Source: Heterotrichella gracilis (taxonomy: Eukaryota > Sar > Xanthophyceae > Tribonematales > Xanthonemataceae). From it: a stretch of DNA of 60,587 nucleotides. The stretch covers positions 1-60,587 of the forward strand of contig JAULBX010025453.1 of the NCBI GenBank assembly GCA_032358255.1. Direction: 5' to 3'. A program made the translations under genes and the position numbers. The notes below the pieces were generated by a model. That model worked only from the letters and a program-made list of their open reading frames with translations. It was not told the DNA's origin and did not search any database. Below are positions 45,466 to 58,500 of the stretch, one piece after another (the stretch's first letter is position 1; the number at the start of each line of letters is the position of its first letter).

Positions 45466-47012
45466 GGTGCTGGTATGGGCCAGCCTGAAGGCCTGGGTGA
45501 GCACCTGTGTGGGGTGGGGTGCAAGGGGGTGGGGCGGGGGGGGACAGGGGGTGGCTCCAGGACAGAGGGAACCAGACCTAGAGCAATGCACGTGGTGGTG
45601 ACTGTGCCGTCCCTGTCACTTCACCGCCTAGGCTGCCTGCTGCACAGCGCCGTGCCGTGGCTGCAGGCGCGGTATCCTCGGCAGCAACCTTGCGCGCCAG
45701 TCCACCACAACGTTTGCACCCGACAACCACATAGCCATGGGCACATAGCCGGGAAACCCGTCGTAAAAGTCGCTATACCCAGTTCTCACAACTTTATTGG
45801 TATGTGCCTAAAACCACCGCAGCCCATCACAGCACACGGCCTGTGCAGGGCAAGTGCTAGGTGCCACCCCTCCATCTCTCCGACACTTGCCAACAGGTCG
45901 ACCAACGCGTAGGAACTCCCACAGACCCGCATGTTTCAATCAAGCAGCCGACATCGTGCGATCATACCCCTCACCTTGCGATGGTCGGGCTTGGGTGCGC
46001 AGCTGCCGGAGCCCTGTTCCGGGGGGCACAAGCGACGTTGGCTTTTGCAAGGTGGGTGACAGATGGAGCAGGGAAGACTTGGTACTGGCACAGTCATGAA
46101 TGTATCAGCAAAGTATTGCGGGTATCTTAAAGCCAGGCAAACGTATATGGTTCACTTGCGACCCGTTGGACTATCGACCTGGAAAATAATGCATGCATAT
46201 GTTGGTATGGGGATTTCAATGGTGTCTTTATATCCCTGCTATTCCACTCCGAGTCCCCTGAGTCTGAGTGGGCTTCATGTCGACACGACATGCGACCAGA
46301 GGAGTGAGGCTCAAGCTGTAAAGCTGTATAGCATAGCACAGTAGGCTACACGACAGGCTAGACTTCTGATCCACTCCAGTCGCGTCTGCTACTGATCATA
46401 CGTCCTCCTCACCACTTAATCCCCACGCTGTCAATACGTCTGAAGTGTTCACTCAGGGAGCTTTTGACTGCGCCAACCATCCAAGCTGCGGCTGCACTGT
46501 AGGATAGATCTGAGAGGTAACAACTGCTTTCTTTTAACATTCCTGCAATCCATGCTTTGATGCCAGGCCATCTGTTCAAGGAAGCATATACAGCACGCCC
46601 ACAATACAGAGTATAGGACACCTAAGGGATATACCTAGTAGTCAGCTATCACACTGGGGTTGGCAACTTGGTTGTCTACAGTTTGATTAGAAATTAACTG
46701 CCGCAGTCGTGGTTTGGGTGCTCCCATAATGCCTCCCAAATTGCCACCTTGGTAGGAAGATGGAGCAGTGCAGGTCACTGCACCACCCTCTGGTCCCACC
46801 TCTAGTCCCAGGAGGTTGGCTCTGTTTGGCACCAGTACTGATGGTGCCGACAGTGCCCACCTGCGTTGGTGCCAATCTACCAAATGGTCAATCATTGTCC
46901 AATGCCATTAAGCCATTGTCACAACGGCCAATTTCACTTGTCCCCAACCTTTCTCTTGGCCTGGCACCACCACCTCACCAGGCCAACACTTTCCCTTTCC
47001 TTGCAGGCTACC
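45466..47012. other. Divergent upstream region
   Basis: 1.5 kb between the starts of the pentapeptide gene (-) and the PH-domain gene (+). An acceptor-like ccttgcag at 46999-47006, just before the PH-gene ATG, suggests a 5' UTR intron. No other gene is supported. Confidence 0.5.
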
Positions 47013-47744
47013 ATGCAGGCCAACCTTCAGCCCTGTCCCAGCGGCAGCGTACGGCCGTTCCACGCAGCACACAGCAACACGCGCGCAGCCCCGCTGCACA
47101 GGCGCCCAGCCCGCACTTGTGCGCCTCTGCGCCTGCCCCTGCGCGCACAATCCGGTGCCCCTGGCGACGTGGATGAGGGAGACTTTGAAGCGCGGCTGGC
47201 AGGGCTGAAGAAGGCCAAGGGGCAGACACCCTTTGGTGAGGGCAAGAAGGCGGGGAAGGCAGGATCAGCGGGCGGTGATGCAGCGCCCTCCAGCGGGTCA
47301 GTGCGCAAGGGGGCCTATGACTACACCAAGGAGACGTTGCACTTTGAGAGCGGGCCTTCCCTGGGTGACGTTGCGGTGAACACTGCGCTGGGGATTACCC
47401 TGCTGTGGCTGCCACTCTCCATTGCCTCCATCAGCCGTGCAGCCTTTGTCAAGTACCGCTTCACCGACCGGCGCCTGTCCGTCATCACCAGCGCCCCCTG
47501 GAAGCAGGAGCAGGTGGACGCGGCGTACCAGGAGGTGCGCGATGTGCAGGCCGTGGGGCGGGGCATCGGACTGTGGGGCGACATGGTGGTCACGCTGAGG
47601 AACGGCAACAAGGTGGAGATGCGCGCAGTGCCGCAGTGGCAGGAGCTGAAGAAGTACATTATTGAGCGGCGGGATGCGCTGACGGCAGAGGATAGTGCGA
47701 CGCCAAAGGCAAAGGGAGGCAAGGCAAAGGGCTTCGCGGAGTGA
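47013..47744 (+). CDS. Chloroplast membrane protein with bacterial-type PH domain
   Basis: Single coding exon, 243 residues, no intron inside the coding part, unusual for this window. Residues 1-45 are Arg/Ala/Ser-rich with no acidic residues, typical of a chloroplast transit peptide. A Lys/Gly linker follows, then a membrane span at about 118-142 (TALGITLLWLPLSIASIS) and a PH-like domain at 145-220 (FVKYRFTDRRLSVITSAPWK, GIGLWGDMVVTLRNGNKVEM, then QWQELKKYIIERRD). This arrangement matches a conserved cyanobacterial/plastid family with a YdbS/YdbT-like PH domain. The role is not established; membrane-protein or photosystem assembly is a guess. Basic Lys/Gly C-terminus. The ATG sits just after a probable 5' UTR splice acceptor. 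Confidence 0.8.
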   Translation: MQANLQPCPSGSVRPFHAAHSNTRAAPLHRRPARTCAPLRLPLRAQSGAPGDVDEGDFEARLAGLKKAKGQTPFGEGKKAGKAGSAGGDAAPSSGSVRKGAYDYTKETLHFESGPSLGDVAVNTALGITLLWLPLSIASISRAAFVKYRFTDRRLSVITSAPWKQEQVDAAYQEVRDVQAVGRGIGLWGDMVVTLRNGNKVEMRAVPQWQELKKYIIERRDALTAEDSATPKAKGGKAKGFAE

Positions 47745-48610
47745 AAGTGGCGGATGGTACTATGCGATGCGTGGTCGCATGGGGCATGCCCTGGTAATCC
47801 ATGGGAAAAGGAATGTTTGGGAGCAAATGCTGTGGCAGAACATGCGCAAGTCTGAGAGCAACGCTGTGGCAGACATACGCGTAATGGTGGTCAGTGCACA
47901 TACGTTGGGGTGGTGGCGTTATTGCGTCAGTTGACATTTCCCCGTTTTATTTTCTTATACGCTGTGATGTTGTGTTTAGGGAGTCACAGTAGCTTTGCGT
48001 GCGCACAGTGGAGTGCATGAGTGAGCGACAGCAAAGTGGCATGCATGGCCGCTCGCAGTAGAGTTAAATAGGACCACGTTCACATTCGCTTGTAGTACTG
48101 GCTCAGCCACATTCAGCGGCATCTAGCGGCTGGCGAGCTGGATAAGAGTGGGTACTGCATTGGGAGATGGCCGTATAGTTGTAACTATGTGAAAACGGTT
48201 ACATGAGCTCCCTAAGGACAGGAATTTTCAACCACGTGGTGCCACAGTTTTCGAGTATACTGTTTACAGTATTGCTGCAGCAGCGGCAAGTACCCCCAAT
48301 GGCATGTGCAGCGGGAATACCTTGCAGGTTTTTTAAACTTTAAAAGGTTCAAGTATTGATCATGCAATAATTGTACTTGTTATATCTAATCTATTGTTGG
48401 CTTCGTACTCATAGCTCCTACAAGTACAAACCATGGTTCCCAAGACGTCAGCTGGTGTGTACTGGTTGCTTCCAATCTATCGCGGTGAGCTATTTAAGCC
48501 TTGGTTTGCAAGGGTCGGCTATGCGCTCGCCGCGGCACGCCCCACAGCGGCGGCATTCATTAAAATTTGACGCAACTTGCCAATTTGGAAGCTTCAATTT
48601 GACTTCGGCG

Positions 48611-48631
48611 AATTGGCACTCAGTGCCAATT
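48611..48631. repeat. Perfect 21-bp palindrome
   Basis: Arms aattggcact and agtgccaatt around a central C, in AT-rich intergenic DNA. Confidence 0.88.
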
Positions 48632-48950
48632 GACCCTTTGAAAGGCCTTCTAAATTAGCTGGTTGAGTCAATTAGCTAGTACCATTCGGTGACTCAGTGA
48701 CACTAGAAACCCACGTCTTCTGCAGTCCCATGGGCCAATTTTCAAAATTGGACGTTAACTAGTGATTCACTCAAGTGAAATTTCAGAGAGCCTACGGTAA
48801 ATTAAATTTTCTAGTGAAGCTTAAATTTTAGTAAATTTAATGATCGACTTGGAATAATTAATCCAGAACAATTATTGAACAACTATTACTATCATAGCAA
48901 GCTCTTATCTCTAGACGCATATGCATCGGCGAATCGCATCGGATGTTGAA

Positions 48951-48985
48951 CACTGAGTGGCACTGTCAGTCTGCACCACTCAGTG
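48951..48985. repeat. Inverted repeat with 15-nt loop
   Basis: Arms cactgagtgg (48951-48960) and ccactcagtg (48976-48985) can form a 10-bp stem. No T-run or RNA context, so not called a terminator. Confidence 0.85.
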
Positions 48986-49166
48986 GTAGTACCATTTGCA
49001 GTGCATGCATGCCATGCAGGGGCAGTGCAGCCAACTCATGATGACTGTGGCATGCCGCTAGCAGCGGCGCCGAGCCTATGGCATTGACGTCTCAAGACAA
49101 TCAATGATCATGATATGCATATGATATCAAGTAAGTACTCAGATGAATCATCAGATCAGATCTAGT

Positions 49167-49189
49167 ACCGTAACGGTAACCGTTACGGT
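49167..49189. repeat. Perfect 23-bp palindrome
   Basis: Arms accgtaacggt and its complement around a central A. GC content differs from the AT-rich surroundings. Confidence 0.88.
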
Positions 49190-49576
49190 TACAGCACCTA
49201 CTAACAACGGGTGCCCTACACTGTGCGACACACTGTGGGGCCCCCGGGGTAACCGACGTGCCACTAGCCAAGTTGGACCTGGGCCACGGCAGCCACTGTG
49301 GCAGCCACTGTGACAGCTTAGCGTATTCAAATTGAACGTGATTACAAATATAGTCATCATGTCAGTGACTTCAAACATGTGACAGTCCCAGTGCGATAGT
49401 CCGACCAATCATCTGTGTCCGTATCACAGATAGCGTTTGGTCTTTGCGAGCAAATTATTAATAAAACAATAATCTGACCCATTGACAACCTATACAGATC
49501 CGGGGACTCCTGGCAGCGGACAACAATTTCAACCAGTGGCTGGACATAAGCCACAGAGCCTGTGCTGCGTCAAAGC

Positions 49577-52500
49577 CTACTCAGCAACCGCCTGCTCTTC
49601 GCCAGCCGCCACCATCTTGGTGTCCTCAGCAGGAACCAGATCAGTGGTACCTTCCCCAGCCTCCTCCGCCTTCTCAGCCTGGGCAACCACCTGCTCCTCA
49701 ACCTCCGCCATGACCACCTCTTCCACAGAGGGTAGGCCTTGCCCCTGGTATGCCAGCCGTGCCTGTGCGTGCGCATGGCCCTGCAGCGAGTTGAGCAGGT
49801 GCGCCATGGCGGGCAACCCCTCCATGAGCAGCGGGTCAACTCCCGTGTCGCCCACAGGTCGGGAGGTGGCGCCATACCGCTCGGTAGGCAGGAGCGTCAG
49901 CCTGCGGTGAGAGGGAGGAGGGCGGGATCAGGGCGGCTTGCGGGATGCATGGCTCATGACCACGCCTGTGTGTACATCAGCTTACTTGGTAACCACCTGG
50001 CCTGTTGCATTCTCATGGCGGGTGAACATGAACTGGCAAGTACTCACATAGTGGGCTTCTGCAGCAGCTGGCTGAATGTTGGCTGCAGCTCATAGCAGTT
50101 TGAGAAGAGCTCCCCCCTGCCAAATACGTACAGCCCCAGGCGTGACCGCGACGTTGCCACCACCAGGCGCCGCACATCGCGCAGGTGGCCAACCGCACGG
50201 GTGCGCACCAGGGACAGGAGGATATAGTCGTTCTGCTGGCCCTGGTACTTGTCAACCGTGGTCACCTGTGGCACAGGGGGCAGGTGCGTGGGTGCTGCAG
50301 GGGCACAGGCATACCATTTGGACCATGCGATGGCAGGCATCATCAAAATGCATTGGCCATGCTGAACAGTCAAGCCACGGGAAGGAGTCCATTGTGAAAT
50401 TCCCGGCTCACAACAGGCCACTCAGCTACAACTGCCCACCTTTGCTGGCCGGCCGAATGCCGGGTTGTGTGCACATCGCCTCTCCACCACATCCCTCAGC
50501 AGCGCCTTCTGCCCATTGTATGTTGTGAGCATAGTGATGCCGTGCGCGGGGTAGCCCAGCAGGCGCATGTACATGAACACAGCAACCATGTACTCCGCCT
50601 CAGCAAGGTTCTGGTAGAAGTAGGGCACGGGCTCAGTCTCACCCACCCCATTCAGATCCTGCAAGGGAAGGAGAGGAGGTCAGGCAACCAGCCAGGCGAG
50701 TATGTACATGCAAGCATGGAGAGGGGTTGTGGATGTCAGGTATGGGTATGCAAGCAGGGCACATGCCTGCTTCCCTATGTGGTGCTCACCTGCACATCCA
50801 CAAACTGGTACTCATACGCGAAGCCTGGGTTGGCTGCCAGGAAGTGCGGCCTTGAGGTGACATTGGGCAGGTCACCAAGCTCCTTGTACCGCCAGTTGTA
50901 CAGCTGGGCAAGGGACGGACGAGCGCGACCCTGTTCATTGGAGGGTGGATAGTGTGAGTCAAAACGGTGCACGCAGGCTAAGAAATGCATGTGAGGCCAT
51001 CTGAAACATCCCGCTGGTCAGCAACACAGCAACAGATAAGGGCAGAGAATGCGGGTGCAGGTTCTACCAGGGGTTGCTGGTTGTGCTTGCCCCTCTGCCC
51101 ACCTGCATGTTGAGCTGTATGGTTGGCGTGCCCAGGCGCACAAAGCGTGTGAACATGGGCTGGTCCAGGTGGCTGTACTTCTGGAAGGCCATGTTCTTCA
51201 CCACGGGGGGCAGCTGATGGTGGTCACCGATGAGGATCACGCGCTTCAAGCGGTTGCGACCATGCTCAGGCTTCTGCGGCGGGCAGGTAGGTGGTGAAAG
51301 GCGGTCAGGCTGGTGGGTAACGGCGGTCATGCAAGTTTGAAAGGCAAGCAACCACCGCTGCAATGTGATGCACAGATGCCACAACCAGATGTTCCCAGCA
51401 CAGGAGAAATACGGGTTCGATGGCGGCCTGCCCCGCTGGCGCAGCTGCAATGCCAAGTGCGCACAGCTGACACTCAGCACTGACCCTCCCCAGCCCCGCT
51501 GCCCCTTCTCCCCCCACACACCTGCAGCAGCATGGGTATTGCCGTCTCTATCTCCAGAATCTGCGCCGCCTCCTCCATGAGCAGGTTGTCGTACTTGAAG
51601 GCCAGCTGGAGGAACTCGGAGCGCTTGAGGGCTGCATGCGTGCAGGTCATGGCAACCACCTTGGCCTGCTTGGTCATCAGGTAGTTCACGCGGTCAGCCT
51701 GGCCCTGGGGGGAGGCAGGGGGCAGGGTCAGCGGGATGGCCACTACCATGCCCAGCGTATATCTGCAATGTAGAGCAATGTAGCGCACACATGGGCCCCT
51801 TGACTGGCACAATCATGTCCTCCAACTGCATTGCAGTCAACCACAGTCTTGCACCTTGGCCTACATGCATCTTGGGCGCCACATTGCATTGCAAGTTTGT
51901 TCCATTGGACAAGCTGTGCAGCGGAGCTAAACCAATGCACCAATGCACTAAGTTTAAAAAAAAAAAATGGGTGCTGCGCTAGTCAACCATGACACAGGCA
52001 CAGAAGGGTTGCATGAGGTGCCAAATATATGCCTGGTAGCCGCAGGCTTGGGCCCCTGCACCCCCCCCCTGGCGCCCCCCCACCTTGAGCAGCTCGAATG
52101 CCCTGCACTCCTCCAGCTCCTGGAACATGGTGCGCAGGTGGCGGAAGCAGCCGCGCGCCTTGTCCATGTCCGCTGCGTGCGAGGCGGCAGAGAACAGCGG
52201 CTGGGGGGCGTCGGAGAAGTAGGCGTGGAAGGGGAACAGGGCGGACACGGCGCCGGGGTCGCGCCGGGAGGATACCTGCGAATTAGGTGAGAGGAGGGGT
52301 TGAGACAGGGCGCTTGCTTAAAGTCCACATCTCATTTACATACATTGGAAATATACTCACGTACCCCTAGGATTCAATGCAGCACAGGATTTTGTCTTCA
52401 TGCGGAGGAATAAATCCTGGGTAAAATGCACTTACGGAAAATGCGATGAGATCAGGAGATGGTTAAAATGAATGATGCAGGCCTTGTTTTGCCCCAAGTC

Positions 52501-55500
52501 ATCCAGTCTTGAATATCCGCGATGTTCCTGGATCTGCCAATGCAAAGTGAGTTAGATTTCATTATCATTAGTAACTGTACATATATTATGCAACCTATTT
52601 TGACATATTTCCCAAAATTGCGAGTTACGTGGGTATGACAACCATATTTTGGACATGCAGGCTGTTTTAGTTCCAATCCGTCATACGACTCACGCCCCAG
52701 TGAACCCCAAATCCCCTTGAAATTGTCGGCCCCTGCACCTTGTAGTAGGTTGCAGGCCTGATGTGGTGATGGCGTGCAGGAAGCCTTACTTGGCTGCATA
52801 CATTACGTGCAATGCTGAGCCACAGTGAGCTTGGCGGCAATACCATACACAAGGGATTTTATCCTCCGGCCCCCTTTCCCTGAGCCCCTTACCTGTGCCA
52901 TGAACTTCTCCCAGCGGGCCAGCACATGCAGCAACCAGAAGTGCGCCGCTGTCTCACACGTGTACGCCACGCTCTCGGCGACATTGAATTGCTTGGCCAT
53001 CTTCTCAACCTGGGGGGTGGGCAGGCAGAGATGATGGGCTGACAACATGGCCTATCATACGGGCAGTGTATAGGGCAATGTGATGCATCATGGCAGCAAG
53101 TGCAGGCAGTGGCCACCGCGTCTCCACCAACCAGGCTTCATCCCACAGTGCAGCATGCATTGCTCCGCCATTACATACACGCACAACTCCTGCCAGTGGA
53201 TTCCATGTCAAGCCCCGCAGCACCCCCCGTCACCCTCGTCCCCCCCTCACCTCTGCCAGCAGCTCCAGCCTGCGCGCCAGCATTGCGTTCACCCTGCCCA
53301 CCCTGCTGAAGTCCTGCTCGCTGTCAAGCTCCTGCTCGCCCATGCCCAGGCGCAGCAGGTAGCGCGCAGGCACGTCTCGCTCCAGCAGCTTTGAGAACAG
53401 GTCGTTGAGGGCGGTGTTGGAGTGCGTGATGAGCAGGGTGCGCTGCTGGGGGCAGTTGTGGTACAGGACGTGCATGATCTGGACAGCTGTGTCGGTCTTT
53501 CCCGTACCTGAGATGAGGGGGGCGGGGTTGGGGGGTGTTAGGTAGAAGCAGCGCACTGTATATAGGAGCAATGTTCAGGAATTTCCATGTAAATCCACTA
53601 AGGAAGTGCACCATGGCTCCCCAGGTCTAGCTACAGCATGGTGCACTAGAGCAACCAGGCCTTTTAAAGTGCTGTGCCAGGCCTCGCATGCGTACCTGGC
53701 GGCCCCACCACCATGGTGAGCCCCGGTTGCACGCCTGACACCACCGCCTCCACCTGCACCGGTGTGAAGCGCACGCTGTTCTGCGGGGGCAGGTCCTCGG
53801 GGTAGGGGCCGGGGTCAAGGGGGCGGTAGCTCTCGGCAACAAGGCGGGATGTGGAGGGGCCTAGGGAGGGTGGGGTGGGGAGGCGTGTCAGCATGGTGGC
53901 CAGAGGCGCATGTGCACAGCAGGTGCGTGATGCATGTGTGCATGCATCGTTCCCCACACAGCCCACCACAGCAGGAGCCACAGAGGCAGGAGCATACCCT
54001 AAAGCCACGCCAATGCACCGCTAAACCCTGATTTTCATATTACTTTGCAGCACGACAAGACTAATGTACAACCCTCCGTCCCGTGCAGGCACGTCAAAGT
54101 GCATGGGCCCTCATGCATCAGCTTGAGCCGTGGCATGCCAGTTGCGTCACCTGTGCCGTTTGCAATGCCCCCGTTTGCCACCGCCCCTGCCCCTGGCTCA
54201 GCCCCTGGCTGTGGCTCTGCGGGGAATGTGACGCGGAAGGGGCGGCAGGGCTCAGCCTGGCCGCTGTTGTTCACAAACTCCACCTCACGCCCTGGGAAGG
54301 AGTCGCGCACGTGCTGGGCATCAAGGAAGGTGTCCTGCACAGAATGGGAGAACATTGGCACACACCCCGGGGGTAGTTAACACATTCCCAAGAGGTGTGT
54401 ACATGGGCGTGGAAAATGAATCCTGGCAGGCATGCAGGGCAGAACGGTGCTGGCCGGGGTGTGGCGCACAGCCCACCCTGTGCCCTTGGCATTCCATCCC
54501 CTGCGTGCCCCCCACCTTGAAATCTATTGTTGTGAGCCTCCCCTCCATGTTCTTGTAGTGCGCCGCCCCTGGGTCCCCGTAGCCCAGCAGTATGTCGTGC
54601 AGCCACAGGGGGAGCACAGCCTCGTCCTCGTTCAGCAGGTCACGGATGGACTCAAGCACAGCCTTGAAGTTGTTCTCCTGGGAGAGAGGAGGGCGAGAGG
54701 GGCGCGTTGCCACATGCAGGAGGGCTGGTGCACTGTGGGGTACTGCCCACACCCAGGGTACAGGGTGCCAGTGCACGCATGGGGTGAGGTGTGCAGCAAC
54801 AGCGGTGATGCATGCAACACTATTTTTCTGTGCCAAGCTCAAATTTAAGGATGGCTTCTGCACACCAGTCTTATGGCATGCTTCACTCATGGCACAGCAC
54901 CAGCCTGCTAGGAGGCGCCCACAGCCAGCACCCCCTGCTGGCTGTGTGCGCTCACCTTTGGCTTCCTGCGCATGACCAGGTTGAAGGTAGCATACACGTC
55001 CTCGCCCTTGCCACCAGCCATGGCGTCAAGGTCGGTCTGGTACTGTGCTGGGTCCAGCGCCAGGGTCAGCGTGCGCACACTGCCCTGGGGGGGACCGGAC
55101 TCATCGGGGCGCACGCGGCCAGTGAAGTCGTTCATCAGCACACCCTCTGCACCACACACAGGGTGGGGTGGGTGATCGGCAGGCGCGCAAAGTGCAGCAG
55201 CAGCAAAGAATCACCCAGGGGGGATTGCAGCAAGGAATCACCATGTGCATGCCGCTCATGATGCCACAAATGACTTGGCTTCATAAAAGCACTGACCCCT
55301 CGTGGCTCTGTGCACTGCCACATGCCAGTAGAACCACCCGTCCCCTATGACTTGCTTCACTCACCCTCGTCCTTGACCTCCACCACCTCACAGCCGCGCA
55401 CGTACACCACCCCATAGCGCGTGGCCAGTGAGGAGATGTCGCTGGCCTTAGAGCCAAGCGCAGCCACAGCGGCTGCGTCAGGTGGGCGCATGGTGATGAG

Positions 55501-58500
55501 GAACAACACGTCGTGCTGCTTCAGCTGGTCCCACTCGCGACGCAGGTCGGACCGCATGGCTGCAGGAGGGCAGGCAAGGGGGTGAGGGTGAGGGGAGGGG
55601 GGGCAGCGGCAAGTTTACTTTCATGCATTTCAAATATACTACAACATAATTTTAAACAATGCAAGGTACTGATGTACAATCATATTTTACGCCTGATATG
55701 TGGGCAAAATGGTGCTGAATTATGCAAAGTTGTATTTTCTTAACACTTCTGTACTCTGCATTCCCAATGCAGATATCCCTACATAGAAAATATTTCGGTG
55801 CGCCCCACCCCTTTGTGCGCCCCGCATTCCCAGGAGGTGCGCCTCATGCCACCCCTCATTCCATGCACTCCACCATGAGGGTGCACATATACACACACAA
55901 CCTGTAGCGGATGCACCAAGCATTGACCTGCCAGCCAGCCTGCCCCCACCTTTTGTGTCTATGACCACGTCTGCAGTCACTGCCGCTGGCTTGGCCTGCC
56001 CCACGCGCGGGTTCTTGACCTCGGTGATGGTGAAGGCGGTGAGGGGCTGGCACATGCGCGCCCAGCCCCGGAACACAAGCTGGTCGTCGTCGTTCCTGGA
56101 GGTGGGGTGGGTGGGGTTGGGTGAGCACAGTGGGCGATGGTGGCAAGGAAGGAGGCAACATTGATGGCCTGCAAGCGGTGGTGGGTGCACCCTCCCCTTC
56201 CCTTCCACCCCCGCACCATTCCGGCGCCAGCCTCTTGACCACGTCCACCAGGTCCTCCCTGATCTCGTAGGTTGCCTCCAGCCTGAACAGGTGGAAGTTG
56301 CGCAGCAGGTAGTCGTACAGCGTCAGGAACTGAAGGCCAAGCTTGGGCAGGGCAAGCACGGCGTCGCCTGAGGAAGGGGGGGGGGGGCGAGGATGGTGAG
56401 ATGGGGGCACGGTGTCTGAGCAGTGATTCCATTACAACATCCGTGACAGTGCAATATGTGTGGTTGGCGCCTCGGTGTGTTACACCCTGTGACACCACAT
56501 GGCCTTAAGCGACACAAGCCATCAATGTACCCAACAACGCAGAGGTTGGATCAACAGGCAGGAATGTCTACCCATTCTATGGGGGCTCAGTTCCCCAAAC
56601 CCTTGTCCCCCCTGTACCTGTGTAGTGCACCTCCGGCACCTGGTGTGCGTCAAACAGCAGCGCCTCCGTTGGGTACAGGGGCATGGCGTTGATGACCTGG
56701 CGCTGGGAGGGGCGCTGGCTGTAGGCAGACACCAGCGTCTCGGTGAGCAAGGGGCGGCGCAGGGGGCCGGGCGGGGGCGGGGACACAAGCCTGGAGGCGG
56801 GGGAGGCAATTAGGGGTTGCAATGTGGGGGATCCTTGCAAATCCAACACACTACAGGTTCATTCAGGTTTGTAAATGTGGCCTTGTTGAATTCACGTCAA
56901 TCTTACTCGCATGGTGATACAGACGGTGGATGGATTGAGAGGCCTGCATCTAGTAGAACAACACTTAGGCCATGACGGGAACCAAGGGTGTTTTCTTCAA
57001 AACATTATTTCTTCAAAGGTCTATTCTTTTTATAAAGTGTTGTCCTATGCATTGCCCTCTAGGGTTGTTTGGACTAGCTTGCTGTCTACAGCAATACTAA
57101 ATAAGAAAAAATGTAATTAATGATTACATTTCTTTGATCACGAGAATGCAAGCCCACAGCAATCCTCCAATATTTTACACAAAAAACATGAAATAATTCT
57201 ACACGGATTAATTTGCAATAGTTTCAATCGCCTTTAAAAGATATGTACAAAATAGACACTAGTACGGGGTTTGTAATGTTTACGGCATAGGGAGGGCATG
57301 GGTGGATGCAGGGCGGTGCCTGCTAAGTGCACCATGCCCCCCCCGCCCAACCGCCCGCGCTGGCCTCCCACCTGAGCTGGCGTGTGACCAGGCGCTCCAG
57401 CTGTTCATCATCCAGCAGCTGCACACCCTTGCGTAGGGTATCGGGCTTGGCCAGCGTGGCGCAGTTGGTGAGCGCTAGTTGGCGCAGCTGAGGTACATGC
57501 TTGAACAGCAGTCGCTGCAGCTGTGCGGTTCGCTCCTGGTGTGCAGCGCTCACCGCATCCTCGCCCAGTGCCTCCCCACTGTGGTCCTGGATGGGGAATG
57601 ACAGGTAGAAGCGCAGCAGGTCCAGCAGCTGGCTGAACAGCTTGCCTGCACACAGAGGAAGGGCGGCATTTGTTAGATGGAGACGCGCTGGGACGGGGCA
57701 ATCAAGCATGTCAGAACAGCATGGGAGCCTGTCTCAGGCTTTTGGCTGGGGCAGGGACCGTGCATCCCCCGCGCCACCGTACCTTCCGACAGCTGCTCCA
57801 GCGGCGCCAGTGTGCACCTCACCGCCAGCTGCCTGTCCTCCAGCAGTGCGTGCAGGAATCGGCGCGTGGGCAGCTGGCTCAGCAGGTCAATGGACCACTC
57901 CAGCCACCGCTCGCAGTAGCGCACAGCGGGGGCAGACACAGTCTGGGGGAAAGGGTGTGTGTGGTGTCAGAGAAGGCGGTGGAAGAAATTCACCGGTGCT
58001 GTGCTCAACATCTGGCAAAATGCATGTGTCGGTGGTGGGGAATCTCAGCACAACCTACGTATGCTTTGGGTATTGATTGTGTGTCAAGCAGCACCCTCCC
58101 ACCCCCACCTGCTTGCCATCCTCCCCCTGCACCACAGCCATGTCCAGTGTGGCCTCAAACTCATCCAGCATAGCCGGCAGCCATGCGGCTTCAGGGCGAT
58201 GGGGTGCAGGCGTGTGGGGGGTACCCGCCTTGGCCGCTGCCGCTGCTGCCTTGGCATCCTTTTTTGCCTGGCTGCGCCAGTGCTTGGCCAGGGCAGGCTG
58301 CTCTGCCAGCTCTAACTGGAGCAAGGGGACAAACACAATTGAGCACAAGCAGCAGCGGCTAGATCCTCACACAACCCAACAGCAGTGCTGGTGAGGTGCA
58401 GATACATACATGCCCAGTGGCTAGGCAGCATGCAGCAAGGCCATGTGCCGTTGCATGCTGACACCCTGCCCCCCCCTGCCCCCCCTCACCTGCAGCCTCC

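Larger units (their letters stand above)
47745..49576. other. Intergenic, AT-rich, rich in palindromes
   Basis: 1.8 kb between the convergent 3' ends of the PH-domain gene and Aquarius. No gene supported. It holds perfect inverted repeats at 48611-48631, 48951-48985 and 49167-49189, listed separately, and many short runs of aattgg/ccaatt. Confidence 0.6.

Noticed and set aside
48951..48985. Hairpin as a transcription terminator
   Set aside because: Bacterial-type terminators do not apply in this nuclear genome, and no T-run follows the stem.
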